DNA from: a virus
DNA: 23,258 bases
Virus record (IMG/VR): IMGVR_UViG_3300034190_000487
Span: 1-23,258 of that record
Reading direction: 5' to 3' (one strand)
Part shown: piece by piece, positions 15,462 through 22,805 of the stretch
Layout of the letters: every line of letters begins with the position of its first letter
Numbering within the stretch: position 1 is the first letter of the stretch
Notes under the pieces: generated by a model
Told to the model about the DNA's origin: nothing
Seen by the model: only the letters and a program-made list of their open reading frames with translations
The model's database searches: none
Translations under genes and position numbers: made by a program

Positions 15462-16234
15462 TTAGGTTTCTCAAGTATGGATACGTTACCCCACCCAGTG
15501 CCATAATATTGCTTGTCTTCAGCTTCAGCAATTACAGCGAGTGTTTTGTGCATTTCAACAGTAGCCCATTCCAAAGCTTCTGGGCTTACAAAATGCATAT
15601 GACTGACGTATGGGGCAGATTTTTCACAGGCAATGAAGGCAAACTTATTAACGTCTAATCCAACTAAATTACAGATATAAACATATACCGCTGCTTGAAT
15701 CAGGTAAGCATACTTGTTGCATTCAAAAGAAAACCCACGAGGGCTTGCATCCTGCGTAGTCTTTACATCATAAACCGTTTGCTCAGACTCAATCAACAAA
15801 TCTGGCCTGGTCTTTAAAAGCAAAGAGGATACTGGATCTTGTATGAATATACTACACTCATTGATCCTATCAGGATGCTTTAATGCCGCTTCGCATACAG
15901 GGTTTTCTAATGCTCCCTGGGCAATACGATTGGCTACGTTATATTCGACTTCAGTAAGCAGAACCTGATCATCAGTTAGTTTTTCCTTCATGTCTTTGAA
16001 GGCGGCACTAGACTTTGTTTTAGGGCCTTTAATAACCAAATTACGTTCTGGTTCTAACAAGTGTGCATGAACAGCATTACCCATAGCAAAAGCCGCCGAT
16101 TGGACAATCTTTTGCCCCTTCCAGTGCTTTAAGGATTTTTTATATACCGTCTTCACGGCGGATGACGATATACCACCCGAATTGTGGTACACGTCATTGC
16201 TCATGTCTTTTATTATAGCGTTGTTATCTACCAT
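15452..16234 (-). CDS. RecE/exonuclease VIII-like PDDEXK nuclease
   Basis: The 260-residue protein matches the C-terminal nuclease domain of RecE-type exonucleases. Landmarks in order: ISSSAVKTVYKKSLKHW (about 22-38), AFAMGNAVHAHLLEP with H56, the RPD motif at 143-145 (D145), YDVKTT with D156 and K158, and the helix YAYLIQAAVYVY with Q180. These form the metal-binding core of a 5'-3' double-strand exonuclease that produces 3' overhangs for annealing or degrades host DNA to feed nucleotide pools. Its start overlaps the preceding stop (TAATG), the preceding gene being a putative ssDNA-binding protein, a natural functional partner. There is no ATPase domain, so it is not an AddB- or Cas4-helicase fusion. 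Replacement of T7 gp6 exonuclease is a reasonable inference. Confidence 0.8.
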   Translation of the reverse strand: MVDNNAIIKDMSNDVYHNSGGISSSAVKTVYKKSLKHWKGQKIVQSAAFAMGNAVHAHLLEPERNLVIKGPKTKSSAAFKDMKEKLTDDQVLLTEVEYNVANRIAQGALENPVCEAALKHPDRINECSIFIQDPVSSLLLKTRPDLLIESEQTVYDVKTTQDASPRGFSFECNKYAYLIQAAVYVYICNLVGLDVNKFAFIACEKSAPYVSHMHFVSPEALEWATVEMHKTLAVIAEAEDKQYYGTGWGNVSILEKPKWL

Positions 16235-17088
16235 TACGCTACGTCTTCAAAGTCAGCATCTAATGAATCGCCGAGGGCATCAATAGCTGCGCTATCAATT
16301 GATCCTTCTTTGATTGACTTAAAGTAGTGTTCATCAACATATTTGTTTTCAGCACGGATAGCATCAGCAAAGACTAACATGGTATCATGCACGTCTTTGG
16401 TCATACCTAATTCATTTTTAAGATCAGGCTTGTACCCAAAAGTATACCAGACCACTGAACCGTTCTCATTGTATGATGAAGTGAGTTCAGCAGCATAATT
16501 ATAAATCTGTGAACCTTGAGGTAACTTCTTAATAAACTCATTATAGAAGCCACCATAATTACTGTTCTTGTGGAACATAATACAGGGTTCGTTTTCTACT
16601 GTAACTTCTACACCATCTTCAGTTTTACCTGTGTAGGAGACAACGCCACGAATTACACGGTGTTGCATAGCCCGCCACTTCTTGGCTTCGTCGTATTCCA
16701 TTTCTTTACGAGCATCCCAAGAAGGCATACCGCAAGCAATTCCACCAAGTAGATCTCTGGCTTCATCTTTATATGGATTTTTAACTGCAAGGGATTTGTT
16801 AACTAATTTACGCTTGCCATCTACTTCATCCCAATGAAAGTACTGGACATGGGAAGCCAATGGTCGAAAGCTAACTGTTTCAGAGTAAACAGGAGTGTCT
16901 GTGCCTGTTAAGTAAAAGCTACCTTCTGGTATTGGTTTCTTTGTAATTTTATTACGAGATTTCGCATTAATTTTTAACTCAGGAACTCTGACCAAAGCAG
17001 ATTTATTGCTTCCTGTTGGTACTTCTGTTCCTAATATTTCAGCTAGTTCTGCTAACTCACTGCTATCGATTTGTGTTAATTCGTTCAT
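16234..17088 (-). CDS. Putative single-stranded DNA-binding protein
   Basis: The 284-residue protein lacks a motif I can name with certainty. It contains beta-rich segments (SFYLTGTDTPVYSETVSFRP; VIRGVVSYTGK; SVVWYTFGYKP), many aromatic and basic residues suited to nucleic-acid binding, and a very acidic terminus (DSLDADFEDVA) like the protein-binding tails of phage and bacterial SSBs. It is first in its transcript, behind the predicted promoter at 17113-17142, directly between DNA polymerase and the RecE-like exonuclease. T7 has its SSB (gp2.5) in the equivalent neighbourhood and would need high expression. I regard SSB as the best reading, with a recombination annealing protein as the alternative. 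Confidence 0.5.
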   Translation of the reverse strand: MNELTQIDSSELAELAEILGTEVPTGSNKSALVRVPELKINAKSRNKITKKPIPEGSFYLTGTDTPVYSETVSFRPLASHVQYFHWDEVDGKRKLVNKSLAVKNPYKDEARDLLGGIACGMPSWDARKEMEYDEAKKWRAMQHRVIRGVVSYTGKTEDGVEVTVENEPCIMFHKNSNYGGFYNEFIKKLPQGSQIYNYAAELTSSYNENGSVVWYTFGYKPDLKNELGMTKDVHDTMLVFADAIRAENKYVDEHYFKSIKEGSIDSAAIDALGDSLDADFEDVA

Positions 17089-17112
17089 GTTAGAACCTTT
17101 TTGTTATGTGGT

Positions 17113-17142
17113 ATTATATTGTGGCATAGTTAAGTGGTACAA
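17113..17142 (-). promoter_or_regulatory. Leftward sigma70-like promoter before the SSB/nuclease/RNR genes
   Basis: On the minus strand TTGTAC (17137-17142) is followed after 18 bases by a consensus TATAAT (17113-17118). This is the 55-base gap between the polymerase stop and the next ATG at 17088. AAAAAGG precedes that ATG as ribosome binding site. The AAGTGGTACAAGT motif overlaps the -35 box. Confidence 0.55.
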
Positions 17143-17144
17143 GT
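17132..17144 (+). promoter_or_regulatory. Copy 2 of the AAGTGRTAC motif (possible operator)
   Basis: AAGTGGTACAAGT covers the -35 box of the promoter at 17113-17142. It differs at one base from AAGTGATACAAGT at 23021-23033, and the extended TAGTTAAGTGGTAC is identical to 914-927. Overlap with the -35 box would suit a repressor. Confidence 0.4.
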
Positions 17145-19282
17145 CAAGTGTATTCGTTTTGTTCCAACCAGTTTTTTCCACCAGAAATCTCTATTTCTAG
17201 GGGTAGGGCAAAGGTGTAGTCCCAGCGCTGGGCAGCTTCTTCAGTCACACCAACCATGGCCCAAGTTAAAGCCTCTTTGACCTGCTCTAATTCACCAGGA
17301 TAAACATCACAGACTATGGAATCATGCACAGTCAGGACTAATAAAGATTTTAGTTTAAGCTCTTTAAACTTACGGAAAGCACGTACACAGGACAGGAGCA
17401 TAAGATCCGCTGCACTAGACTGAACAGGGTAATTAACTATCTGTGTATAGAAGGTAGTGCGATTACCTTTTAATCGTTTTACGTTAGGCCAAAAGAATTG
17501 CCTACCTGAAGGTGTTTGCACAATACCATTCTTTAAAACACCTTTTGCAAGCCTTTCATGATAAGCACCTAAACCCTGATAGATATTAAAGAACTCACTA
17601 AAATAATTCTGAACGTGAGGAGCTTCTCCTGCTCCACGACCCCCATAAATGGGGCTAAAACTGAATTTTTTAGACCCCTGGCGAAGATCCTTAGTCACTC
17701 TATCTTCACTACATTGATGTATTATTGATGCGGTCTGTTTGTGTAAGTCTTTGCCGTTAACAACGTCAGCTATAATCTGGGTATCTCTACTTAATTCCCC
17801 TGCGAGTACAAATTCAATAGAACTGAAATCTGCCTCAACTACTGTTCCGTTTTCAAATCTACTTACAACAGCCTTTCGTACAGGAAACCCACGCTTTGGT
17901 GCATTCTGCATGTTGGGGGCAGTGCTAGATAATCTACCAGTGGCAGTAACACACTGGGTAAACTGTGTGTGTAATATACCATCTGCTCTAGTCCAAGTTT
18001 CAAACCCTTTAATAAAACTATCTAAATAAACATTTACAGCATTTAGTCTGCTGCTCTTTGTTAGAAACTCTACAGCTATATCATTGCCTTTACTTTCAGC
18101 CTGAGAGATTAATCTTTCTATGGTAACTTTATCAGTCTTGAATCCATTTATAGAGGCATCAGAAGGTGTAGCAGGATTAAGCTTTAGACCTGCAGTTATA
18201 CCATTTGGGTTGTAGAAAGCCCCAACGCCCAAACAAGTAGGGCATTTAGATAGGTTCTTGTATGGATCACCTTGCACCCTATACTTCTTGCCCATCTTAG
18301 TACGAGTGATTTGCTTAAACTTTTGGATACGTCCACGCCCATCGCAAGCATCGCAGCATATAACATCAGTACGTTGAATGATTTTAGTCGTTGCTCTAAC
18401 AGCTTTGCTGAAAGCACTCTTGTTCATTCGTGGCGGGTATAATGGTTTACCTGTCGGCCCAACACCAATGTTCCAGACCTGTTTGTGGTCATTACGATCT
18501 AGTACTTCACGGCTGTATACAACCTTAGTCATATCAGCGCCCGATGCTAAGTTGATAGGCGTGTCGCCCATAACCTCTTCGACTATCTCTTCTAAGCGTT
18601 TGTTGAGATCCTGTTGCTCTTGCATAAACTCTTGTTTGATTTCATCCAACTTAGTTAGGTCAATCTTTATGCCGTTTCTTTCGATCTCTACTAAGAACAA
18701 CAGCATTTCATTACTCAGCTTCACTGTCTCTGCTAATGATAGATTGCTTTTAGCTGCATACTCGTCTTGCTGAGATAAATATATTTCACCACAGGATATA
18801 ACATCAGCCTCTGCGTACTCTAATACTGTAGCCAAAGGCATAGCCTCAAAACCAGTGCCACTCTTGAATAGATCATCTACAAGGTCAGACTTCTTGCGTG
18901 TAACATCTCTGCGTTCAGCTATTGCTTTGAGCGACAACGGACGTTTCTGCCCTTTAGATAAGATGTATTCACCTATCATCGTGCAATACACTTTATCAGG
19001 GATTTTAAAGCCCATTTCTAACAACCAGGTAACATCAAACTTGGCATTGTGGCAGATAAGCAGCGTAGCCTTATTTAGTGCTTCTTGCATCTGCGCTGGG
19101 CTATCAGGAACGTCCTGTTCATTATGATGAAATACAAGGTTCGTTACTTCATCTACACCTTCCCATCCAATGAAACCAAAGTGGGCGCTTACACATTTAT
19201 TATCAGGATGGTACGGGCTGTTGTCCGTCTTTCCACCCAAGGTCTGAACAGTTGTTTCTAAATCCAAAACTAATATGTTCAT
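17144..19282 (-). CDS. DNA polymerase, family A (T7/Pol I type) with proofreading and a CXXCXGXG insertion
   Basis: The 712-residue replicative polymerase has a 3'-5' exonuclease domain with VLDLETT (D7, E9), CHNAKFDVTWLLE (N79, D83) and EYAEADV (Y156, D160). Polymerase motifs are A (EADFSSIE, D485), B (RQGSKKFSFSPIYG, R534, K538, F542, Y546) and C (TVHDS, H653, D654). Phe occupies the position of E. coli F762. Motif C reads HDS where most family members have HDE. In the thumb, about 309-355, lie two DnaJ-like cysteine pairs, CDACDGRG and CPTCLGVG, probably binding one zinc. ATG 19282 overlaps the methyltransferase stop, with GGGAG upstream; a GTG one codon earlier is possible. It works with the neighbouring helicase and primase at the fork. 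Confidence 0.93.
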   Translation of the reverse strand: MNILVLDLETTVQTLGGKTDNSPYHPDNKCVSAHFGFIGWEGVDEVTNLVFHHNEQDVPDSPAQMQEALNKATLLICHNAKFDVTWLLEMGFKIPDKVYCTMIGEYILSKGQKRPLSLKAIAERRDVTRKKSDLVDDLFKSGTGFEAMPLATVLEYAEADVISCGEIYLSQQDEYAAKSNLSLAETVKLSNEMLLFLVEIERNGIKIDLTKLDEIKQEFMQEQQDLNKRLEEIVEEVMGDTPINLASGADMTKVVYSREVLDRNDHKQVWNIGVGPTGKPLYPPRMNKSAFSKAVRATTKIIQRTDVICCDACDGRGRIQKFKQITRTKMGKKYRVQGDPYKNLSKCPTCLGVGAFYNPNGITAGLKLNPATPSDASINGFKTDKVTIERLISQAESKGNDIAVEFLTKSSRLNAVNVYLDSFIKGFETWTRADGILHTQFTQCVTATGRLSSTAPNMQNAPKRGFPVRKAVVSRFENGTVVEADFSSIEFVLAGELSRDTQIIADVVNGKDLHKQTASIIHQCSEDRVTKDLRQGSKKFSFSPIYGGRGAGEAPHVQNYFSEFFNIYQGLGAYHERLAKGVLKNGIVQTPSGRQFFWPNVKRLKGNRTTFYTQIVNYPVQSSAADLMLLSCVRAFRKFKELKLKSLLVLTVHDSIVCDVYPGELEQVKEALTWAMVGVTEEAAQRWDYTFALPLEIEISGGKNWLEQNEYT

Positions 19283-19806
19283 CACGTTCTCCCATAAAAT
19301 CTCGTTGCATAAGTTTCATCGTGGCGATCAAACAAATACCAACAGGCGTTATCTTTACCTGCGGTTTTGTCGAACCATTTCACACGACCAACGCTTACGA
19401 TCTTTCTTAGGCGAGGCATGAATGGAATAGCTTGCTTAGTGTGTACCCAATCAGCATCAAACAGCAGCCACGTAGGTCTAAGGTCTGAGAACCGTTCTAT
19501 CATAGGATGCAGAAGCTTACGCTCCCACGGTGGGTTTGTGATAATTAGATCTGCATCGTATAAATGCTCTTCAGTAATCTCACAGGCATTTTGGATATCA
19601 ATGCCATTAGATTGTGGCTCAATATCGTATGCGCTTGAGCAGGTCAGCCCAATCTCTTGTAGTGATCTGATTAATGCACCATCTCCTGCACACGGTTCGC
19701 AGAAGGTTTGATGCTCCTGAAGGTAAGGCCAAATAGGAAATACAGCCTCACGAGGGGTTCTATAATAATCTCTTGGATTTCTTTCAAAGTTTGATCGTTT
19801 TCCCAT
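19282..19806 (-). CDS. Orphan DNA methyltransferase (N6-adenine type)
   Basis: The 174-residue protein has the AdoMet-binding motif FCEPCAGDGALI (about 35-46), the acidic residue after the second strand (YDIEPQSNGID, about 60-70), and the catalytic NPPW (91-94) preceded by DLIIT, typical of amino-methyltransferases acting on adenine (or cytosine N4). The C-terminus is Trp/Arg-rich (RVKWFDKTAGKDNACWYLFD). No restriction partner is encoded nearby, so it more likely protects phage DNA from host enzymes or marks replicated DNA than forms a restriction system. It sits between helicase and polymerase with one-base and three-base overlaps, so it is made with the replication machinery. It is short, with little room for a separate target-recognition domain. 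Confidence 0.78.
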   Translation of the reverse strand: MGKRSNFERNPRDYYRTPREAVFPIWPYLQEHQTFCEPCAGDGALIRSLQEIGLTCSSAYDIEPQSNGIDIQNACEITEEHLYDADLIITNPPWERKLLHPMIERFSDLRPTWLLFDADWVHTKQAIPFMPRLRKIVSVGRVKWFDKTAGKDNACWYLFDRHDETYATRFYGRT

Positions 19807-21023
19807 TATACAACATACCTGCTGACTTCAGGCTCGATGTTGCAAATGACGCAACCGTGATAACCACTAAGCTTATTCTTACTTATGTTTATAAACCGTG
19901 TGTGATCAGGATTATCATCTTCAGATGCATTATGTTTGCCTACACCGATGATCAGATCAGCTTCCGCTGCTTTACCTGTCTTTGATCCCTCAAGCATCGA
20001 GAAGTCTATACGAGTACGCCCATCAGCATCAGCACTTGCTTGACTGATACCTAGCAAGGCACAGTCATGGCGTTTAGCTAATTCACGTAAGCTTCGATAC
20101 AACTCTCTGATGCGTTCATGAGAAGCATTGTAATTACCTGCAATATTAATTTTATCTGCCTGGTCTATTACAATTACATCAGGTTTTATCTTTTCACAGT
20201 AGCCATTGATCGTATCTAAATCCCATTCCTGCACATCCTTCATGATTATTCTGTCTTGGATCGATAGGTATTTGCTCATAGCTAAATCAGGATTGTCTGC
20301 AATCTGTTCACGGGTCATGCCAGAACAGGCTTGGATAGCTCTCAGCTTTGTGCGTGTGGTTTTCTCTTCATTACCAAGATACAGAACCTTTGCGCCCTGT
20401 TGAGCGAACCCACCAGGTGCAGCACAAAAGCTAATAGCTAATGCAGACTTACCTGTCTCTGGTCTAGCAAAGATAATTCCAAATTCCGCTGGGCCGATGC
20501 CATAAACATTGCGGCTAAGAGTTTCTATGTTGAACTGCCAACGATTATCATTGGATGTTTCAGCTAATAGCTCGTAGATATCATCCGTAGTTGGCTCACC
20601 AAAATCATCAGGCATGTAGCTATCTTTGGTACGCTCTAGCAGGGATATAAGATTGCCCATCGCCGTGGTATCACCTTCAGACATATTGATACCAAAGTTG
20701 GCAATGTCTCTGCCAATCTCTCTGCGCCATAAGCTTTCGATTACATCTGTAGCTATAGTATCTGTGATTTTATCTGCATACTTTAACTGATCAACGAGAT
20801 CTCTGAAGTCATTTATCTCTGCCGTTGTCGCAACAGGGTTCTCTGTTAGCCAAAGAGAATATAGATCATCAGGTTTAATATCTGTTTCGTATTTAGTATG
20901 CGCTTTACCCAGTAAAGTATAAATCTGTGCTAATTCATCTGAGAATATTGATCGGCGTAATCTAGGTTTTGTGTTTAAGTAAGTGTTATTATTAAGTAAC
21001 GTCTTTATTAATTGTATTTCCAC
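19806..21023 (-). CDS. Replicative DNA helicase, DnaB/T7 gp4 helicase family
   Basis: The 405-residue protein has an N-terminal helical region (1 to about 140) and a RecA-like C-terminal motor. Walker A is FARPETGKSALA (about 185-196), Walker B is DVIVIDQADK (282-291), and the sensor-like GISQAS is at 325-330 with an SKTGKAAEAD loop after it. It would form a ring that unwinds DNA ahead of the polymerase with NTP hydrolysis. Unlike T7 gp4 it carries no primase part; the primase is encoded separately upstream. The start is GTG (21021-21023), supported by AAGGAAGGG eight bases before it; an out-of-frame ATG further upstream makes only a dozen codons. A strong terminator lies just upstream (21083-21111). 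Confidence 0.9.
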   Translation of the reverse strand: MEIQLIKTLLNNNTYLNTKPRLRRSIFSDELAQIYTLLGKAHTKYETDIKPDDLYSLWLTENPVATTAEINDFRDLVDQLKYADKITDTIATDVIESLWRREIGRDIANFGINMSEGDTTAMGNLISLLERTKDSYMPDDFGEPTTDDIYELLAETSNDNRWQFNIETLSRNVYGIGPAEFGIIFARPETGKSALAISFCAAPGGFAQQGAKVLYLGNEEKTTRTKLRAIQACSGMTREQIADNPDLAMSKYLSIQDRIIMKDVQEWDLDTINGYCEKIKPDVIVIDQADKINIAGNYNASHERIRELYRSLRELAKRHDCALLGISQASADADGRTRIDFSMLEGSKTGKAAEADLIIGVGKHNASEDDNPDHTRFINISKNKLSGYHGCVICNIEPEVSRYVV

Positions 21024-21082
21024 TGCTCTGCCCTTCCTTGTGACATTTTATTATGCCCCTAGTAATAACCATTAGTAGAAAT

Positions 21083-21111
21083 AAAAAAAGCCCCAATCTT
21101 TCGACTGAGGC
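21083..21111 (-). terminator. Leftward intrinsic terminator with GAAA tetraloop
   Basis: On the minus strand GCCTCAGTC and GATTGGGGC form a 9-bp stem (two wobbles) closed by a GAAA tetraloop, followed by seven T (21083-21089). It lies between the 67-residue gene and the helicase gene, so primase and helicase are partly uncoupled unless it is leaky or antiterminated. On the plus strand the stem has two mismatches. Confidence 0.85.
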
Positions 21112-21144
21112 ATTTTTCTTTAATTAATGTTTTAAATCAGGAAG

Positions 21145-21348
21145 TTAGCTATTCCTAAATTTCATGTTCTTAATATCTGGTGATTGATCACCTCGACGCT
21201 CTTTCATATCTACTTGGTGGAAAACAACTCGCTTGTTATTTTTCACGATAGATGCAATGGCATCTTCTAATTTCTTTTGTTCTTCCGCAGCTTCTAAAAA
21301 GCCACCGTTAATATCGTAGTCTATGACTACTATTCCACGACATTTCAT
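21145..21348 (-). CDS. Small protein of unknown function (67 aa)
   Basis: The protein starts with a strand-like basic segment (MKCRGIVVIDYDINGGFLEA), continues with a charged helix (AEEQKKLEDAIASIVKNNKR) and a strand (VVFHQVDMKERRG). This beta-alpha-beta outline is short but looks like a folded domain. AGGAGAT lies six bases before the ATG, the same strong ribosome binding site style as the next micro-gene upstream. It is the last gene before the terminator at 21083-21111. No family is recognised; small early phage proteins of this kind often bind host proteins, which here is only a guess. Confidence 0.6.
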   Translation of the reverse strand: MKCRGIVVIDYDINGGFLEAAEEQKKLEDAIASIVKNNKRVVFHQVDMKERRGDQSPDIKNMKFRNS

Positions 21349-21423
21349 GTCGATCTCCTATAAAAATATAATATGTAAATGATTACATGCGCTAACGTGT
21401 ATGCATGTAGTTTGATTTAAAAT

Positions 21424-21597
21424 TTATTTCAATAGGTATTTAGGTGGGCCAGTGAAGGGATTACACCAATTTGTAACACGTCTACCGTGGCTACCGTGAC
21501 TTGCAAATCCAAGGCTTTCTATTTTCTTCCAAATCGGATGTTTTTGCATCCGCTCTTTTGGTAATTGATCTATGAAAATATGTTTACTACAATCCAT
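21424..21597 (-). CDS. Micro-protein with WCN..GP motif (57 aa)
   Basis: Read on the minus strand, ATG 21597 with AGGAGATAGG directly upstream opens 57 codons to TAA at 21424. The product is basic and aromatic (DCSKHIFIDQLPKERMQKHP at the start) and ends NWCNPFTGPPKYLLK. It shares GF, then V, then WCN and GP with the 32-residue product encoded just upstream, and the two genes share ATTACACCAA on the plus strand at 21460-21469 and 21663-21672. The ribosome binding site and the shared motif support a real gene. Histidine, cysteine and glycine content (SHGSHGRR) might allow metal binding. Function unknown. Confidence 0.6.
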   Translation of the reverse strand: MDCSKHIFIDQLPKERMQKHPIWKKIESLGFASHGSHGRRVTNWCNPFTGPPKYLLK

Positions 21598-21635
21598 ACC
21601 TATCTCCTATAAATAAACTATTAAAATTTAATTTA

Positions 21636-21734
21636 TTAAGAGTTTGGCCCAGATCGTGTGGTATTACACCAACTACTAACTTTTACCCCATAAAATCCAC
21701 TTGAGCATCGAGCCATATTATTTTCATTCCGCAT
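21636..21734 (-). CDS. Micro-protein related to the 57-aa neighbour (32 aa)
   Basis: ATG 21734, with AAAGG ten bases upstream, opens 32 codons ending at TAA 21636. The second half, GFYGVKVSSWCNTTRSGP, follows the same pattern as the 57-residue neighbour (GF...V..WCN...GP). It may be an N-terminally shortened paralogue, or the two may have arisen by local duplication. A second in-frame ATG six codons on is possible. Being so short, the gene is supported mainly by the motif shared with its neighbour and by its place in the operon. Confidence 0.42.
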   Translation of the reverse strand: MRNENNMARCSSGFYGVKVSSWCNTTRSGPNS

Positions 21735-21775
21735 TGTTATAATACCTTTCTACTAGACGTATAGTTGCTAGCTTT

Positions 21776-22546
21776 CTACATAACTAAATCTTCAATTGCT
21801 TGTGCAGTAAGATATTTTAAATCAAGTCTGGTAAATCTTACGTTACAATGCATATTTAGCTTCCTTGAAATAGATATTGCTTTAAGAGATGCGTCATTGT
21901 CAAGAACTAATGTTATTTTTTCGTACTTACTAAGTGTTTTAACTATACTTTTAGTAATGTTAGTACCAAGTAGCGCAATTCCGACAAATCCTACCACATT
22001 AGACACGCTACAAGCTGATGCAACATCTTCTACAAGTATTGCGTGCTTACCAGTACCAACAGGTATGCCAGTAGATAGATCCCCATAGCTCCACCACTTT
22101 GCTCTAACAGGGCGTAAGGATCTACCTACAGCGCCTGTACCTTCAGGGTTATAAAACAGTACACGATCTTCTTTAAGAGCGTACCTGGTCTTTATATCGC
22201 CACGTAGGTAAGCATCATAGCTGTTAACGTGCTTGAGATAACTAACAGCAGCTTCATGGTTGGTAACTCGTGTAGTTAAGGTTGGTATTTCTTTGTATTT
22301 AGCTTTGAAGCGCTGGGTAGCATTACCTTCAAGATAAGATTTAGCTGCATTGATATTCCTTTTACCAGTATACGCACCTTTTACACCGCAGGATGCACGA
22401 TAACAGTTCCAGATTAATTTTCCATCAAACTTATCTAATGTGAATTTGTTTTTACCGCCACAGAACGGGCAATCGGCTGTATGCCGATCACCTTCTCTTA
22501 GTATTATTGATTTAACATATTCAACCTGGTCACGATAACTGGACAT
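21776..22546 (-). CDS. DNA primase, T7 gp4 primase-like (zinc finger + TOPRIM)
   Basis: The 256-residue protein has an N-terminal zinc-binding motif with CPFCGGKNKF (C26, C29) and NCYRASCG (C48, C53), which recognises the priming site in single-stranded DNA. The TOPRIM catalytic core follows: HAILVEDVASA with E173 and ITLVLDNDAS with D216 and D218, which bind metal for primer synthesis. In T7 these domains are fused to the helicase; here helicase is a separate gene about 750 bases downstream, beyond three micro-genes and a terminator. The zinc motif retains four Cys, so it should be active. Its start overlaps the end of the small Cys/His gene by 17 bases, indicating coupled translation. Confidence 0.9.
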   Translation of the reverse strand: MSSYRDQVEYVKSIILREGDRHTADCPFCGGKNKFTLDKFDGKLIWNCYRASCGVKGAYTGKRNINAAKSYLEGNATQRFKAKYKEIPTLTTRVTNHEAAVSYLKHVNSYDAYLRGDIKTRYALKEDRVLFYNPEGTGAVGRSLRPVRAKWWSYGDLSTGIPVGTGKHAILVEDVASACSVSNVVGFVGIALLGTNITKSIVKTLSKYEKITLVLDNDASLKAISISRKLNMHCNVRFTRLDLKYLTAQAIEDLVM

Positions 22547-22790
22547 TATATTTTACCTTGGCTATCTCTCCACAGTCTCTGCAATTATGATGGAATAAGT
22601 AAGAGCCATCTTCTTCAAACTCTTTATCTAATTCATCTAAGCCTGTTTTAAATTTAGGGTCGGCTATATACACAACCAGTACCGCAGAATCACCTACACA
22701 GATTAAGTTATGACATGTTTGGCACGGCCTCATTGTAGTTTCTGTATAGTCTTCTATGGCCTTTAGGCTTCTTATCTTTCTTTTGCTCAT
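22530..22790 (-). CDS. Small Cys/His (zinc-ribbon-like) protein, first gene of the primase operon
   Basis: The 86-residue protein has a basic start (MSKRKIRSLKAIEDY) and two candidate metal-binding pairs: C23-x2-C26 (PCQTCHN) and a distal HHNCRDC with H67/H68, C70 and C73. The spacing suggests one zinc site across a beta-rich middle. Zinc-ribbon proteins of this size in early phage regions often bind DNA, RNA polymerase or a replication partner; which applies here is unknown. It is the first gene after the control region and promoter at 23043-23071, with GGAAGAG before the ATG, and it is translationally coupled to primase. It could be a regulator of the motif sites near the promoters, but that is speculation. 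Confidence 0.62.
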   Translation of the reverse strand: MSKRKIRSLKAIEDYTETTMRPCQTCHNLICVGDSAVLVVYIADPKFKTGLDELDKEFEEDGSYLFHHNCRDCGEIAKVKYNVQLS

Positions 22791-22805
22791 TACTCTTCCT
22801 CAACA

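Noticed and set aside
18378-18773. Antisense ORF of 131 codons inside the DNA polymerase gene
   Set aside because: Ser/Leu-rich mirror of a well-supported gene, with no ribosome binding site or family match.
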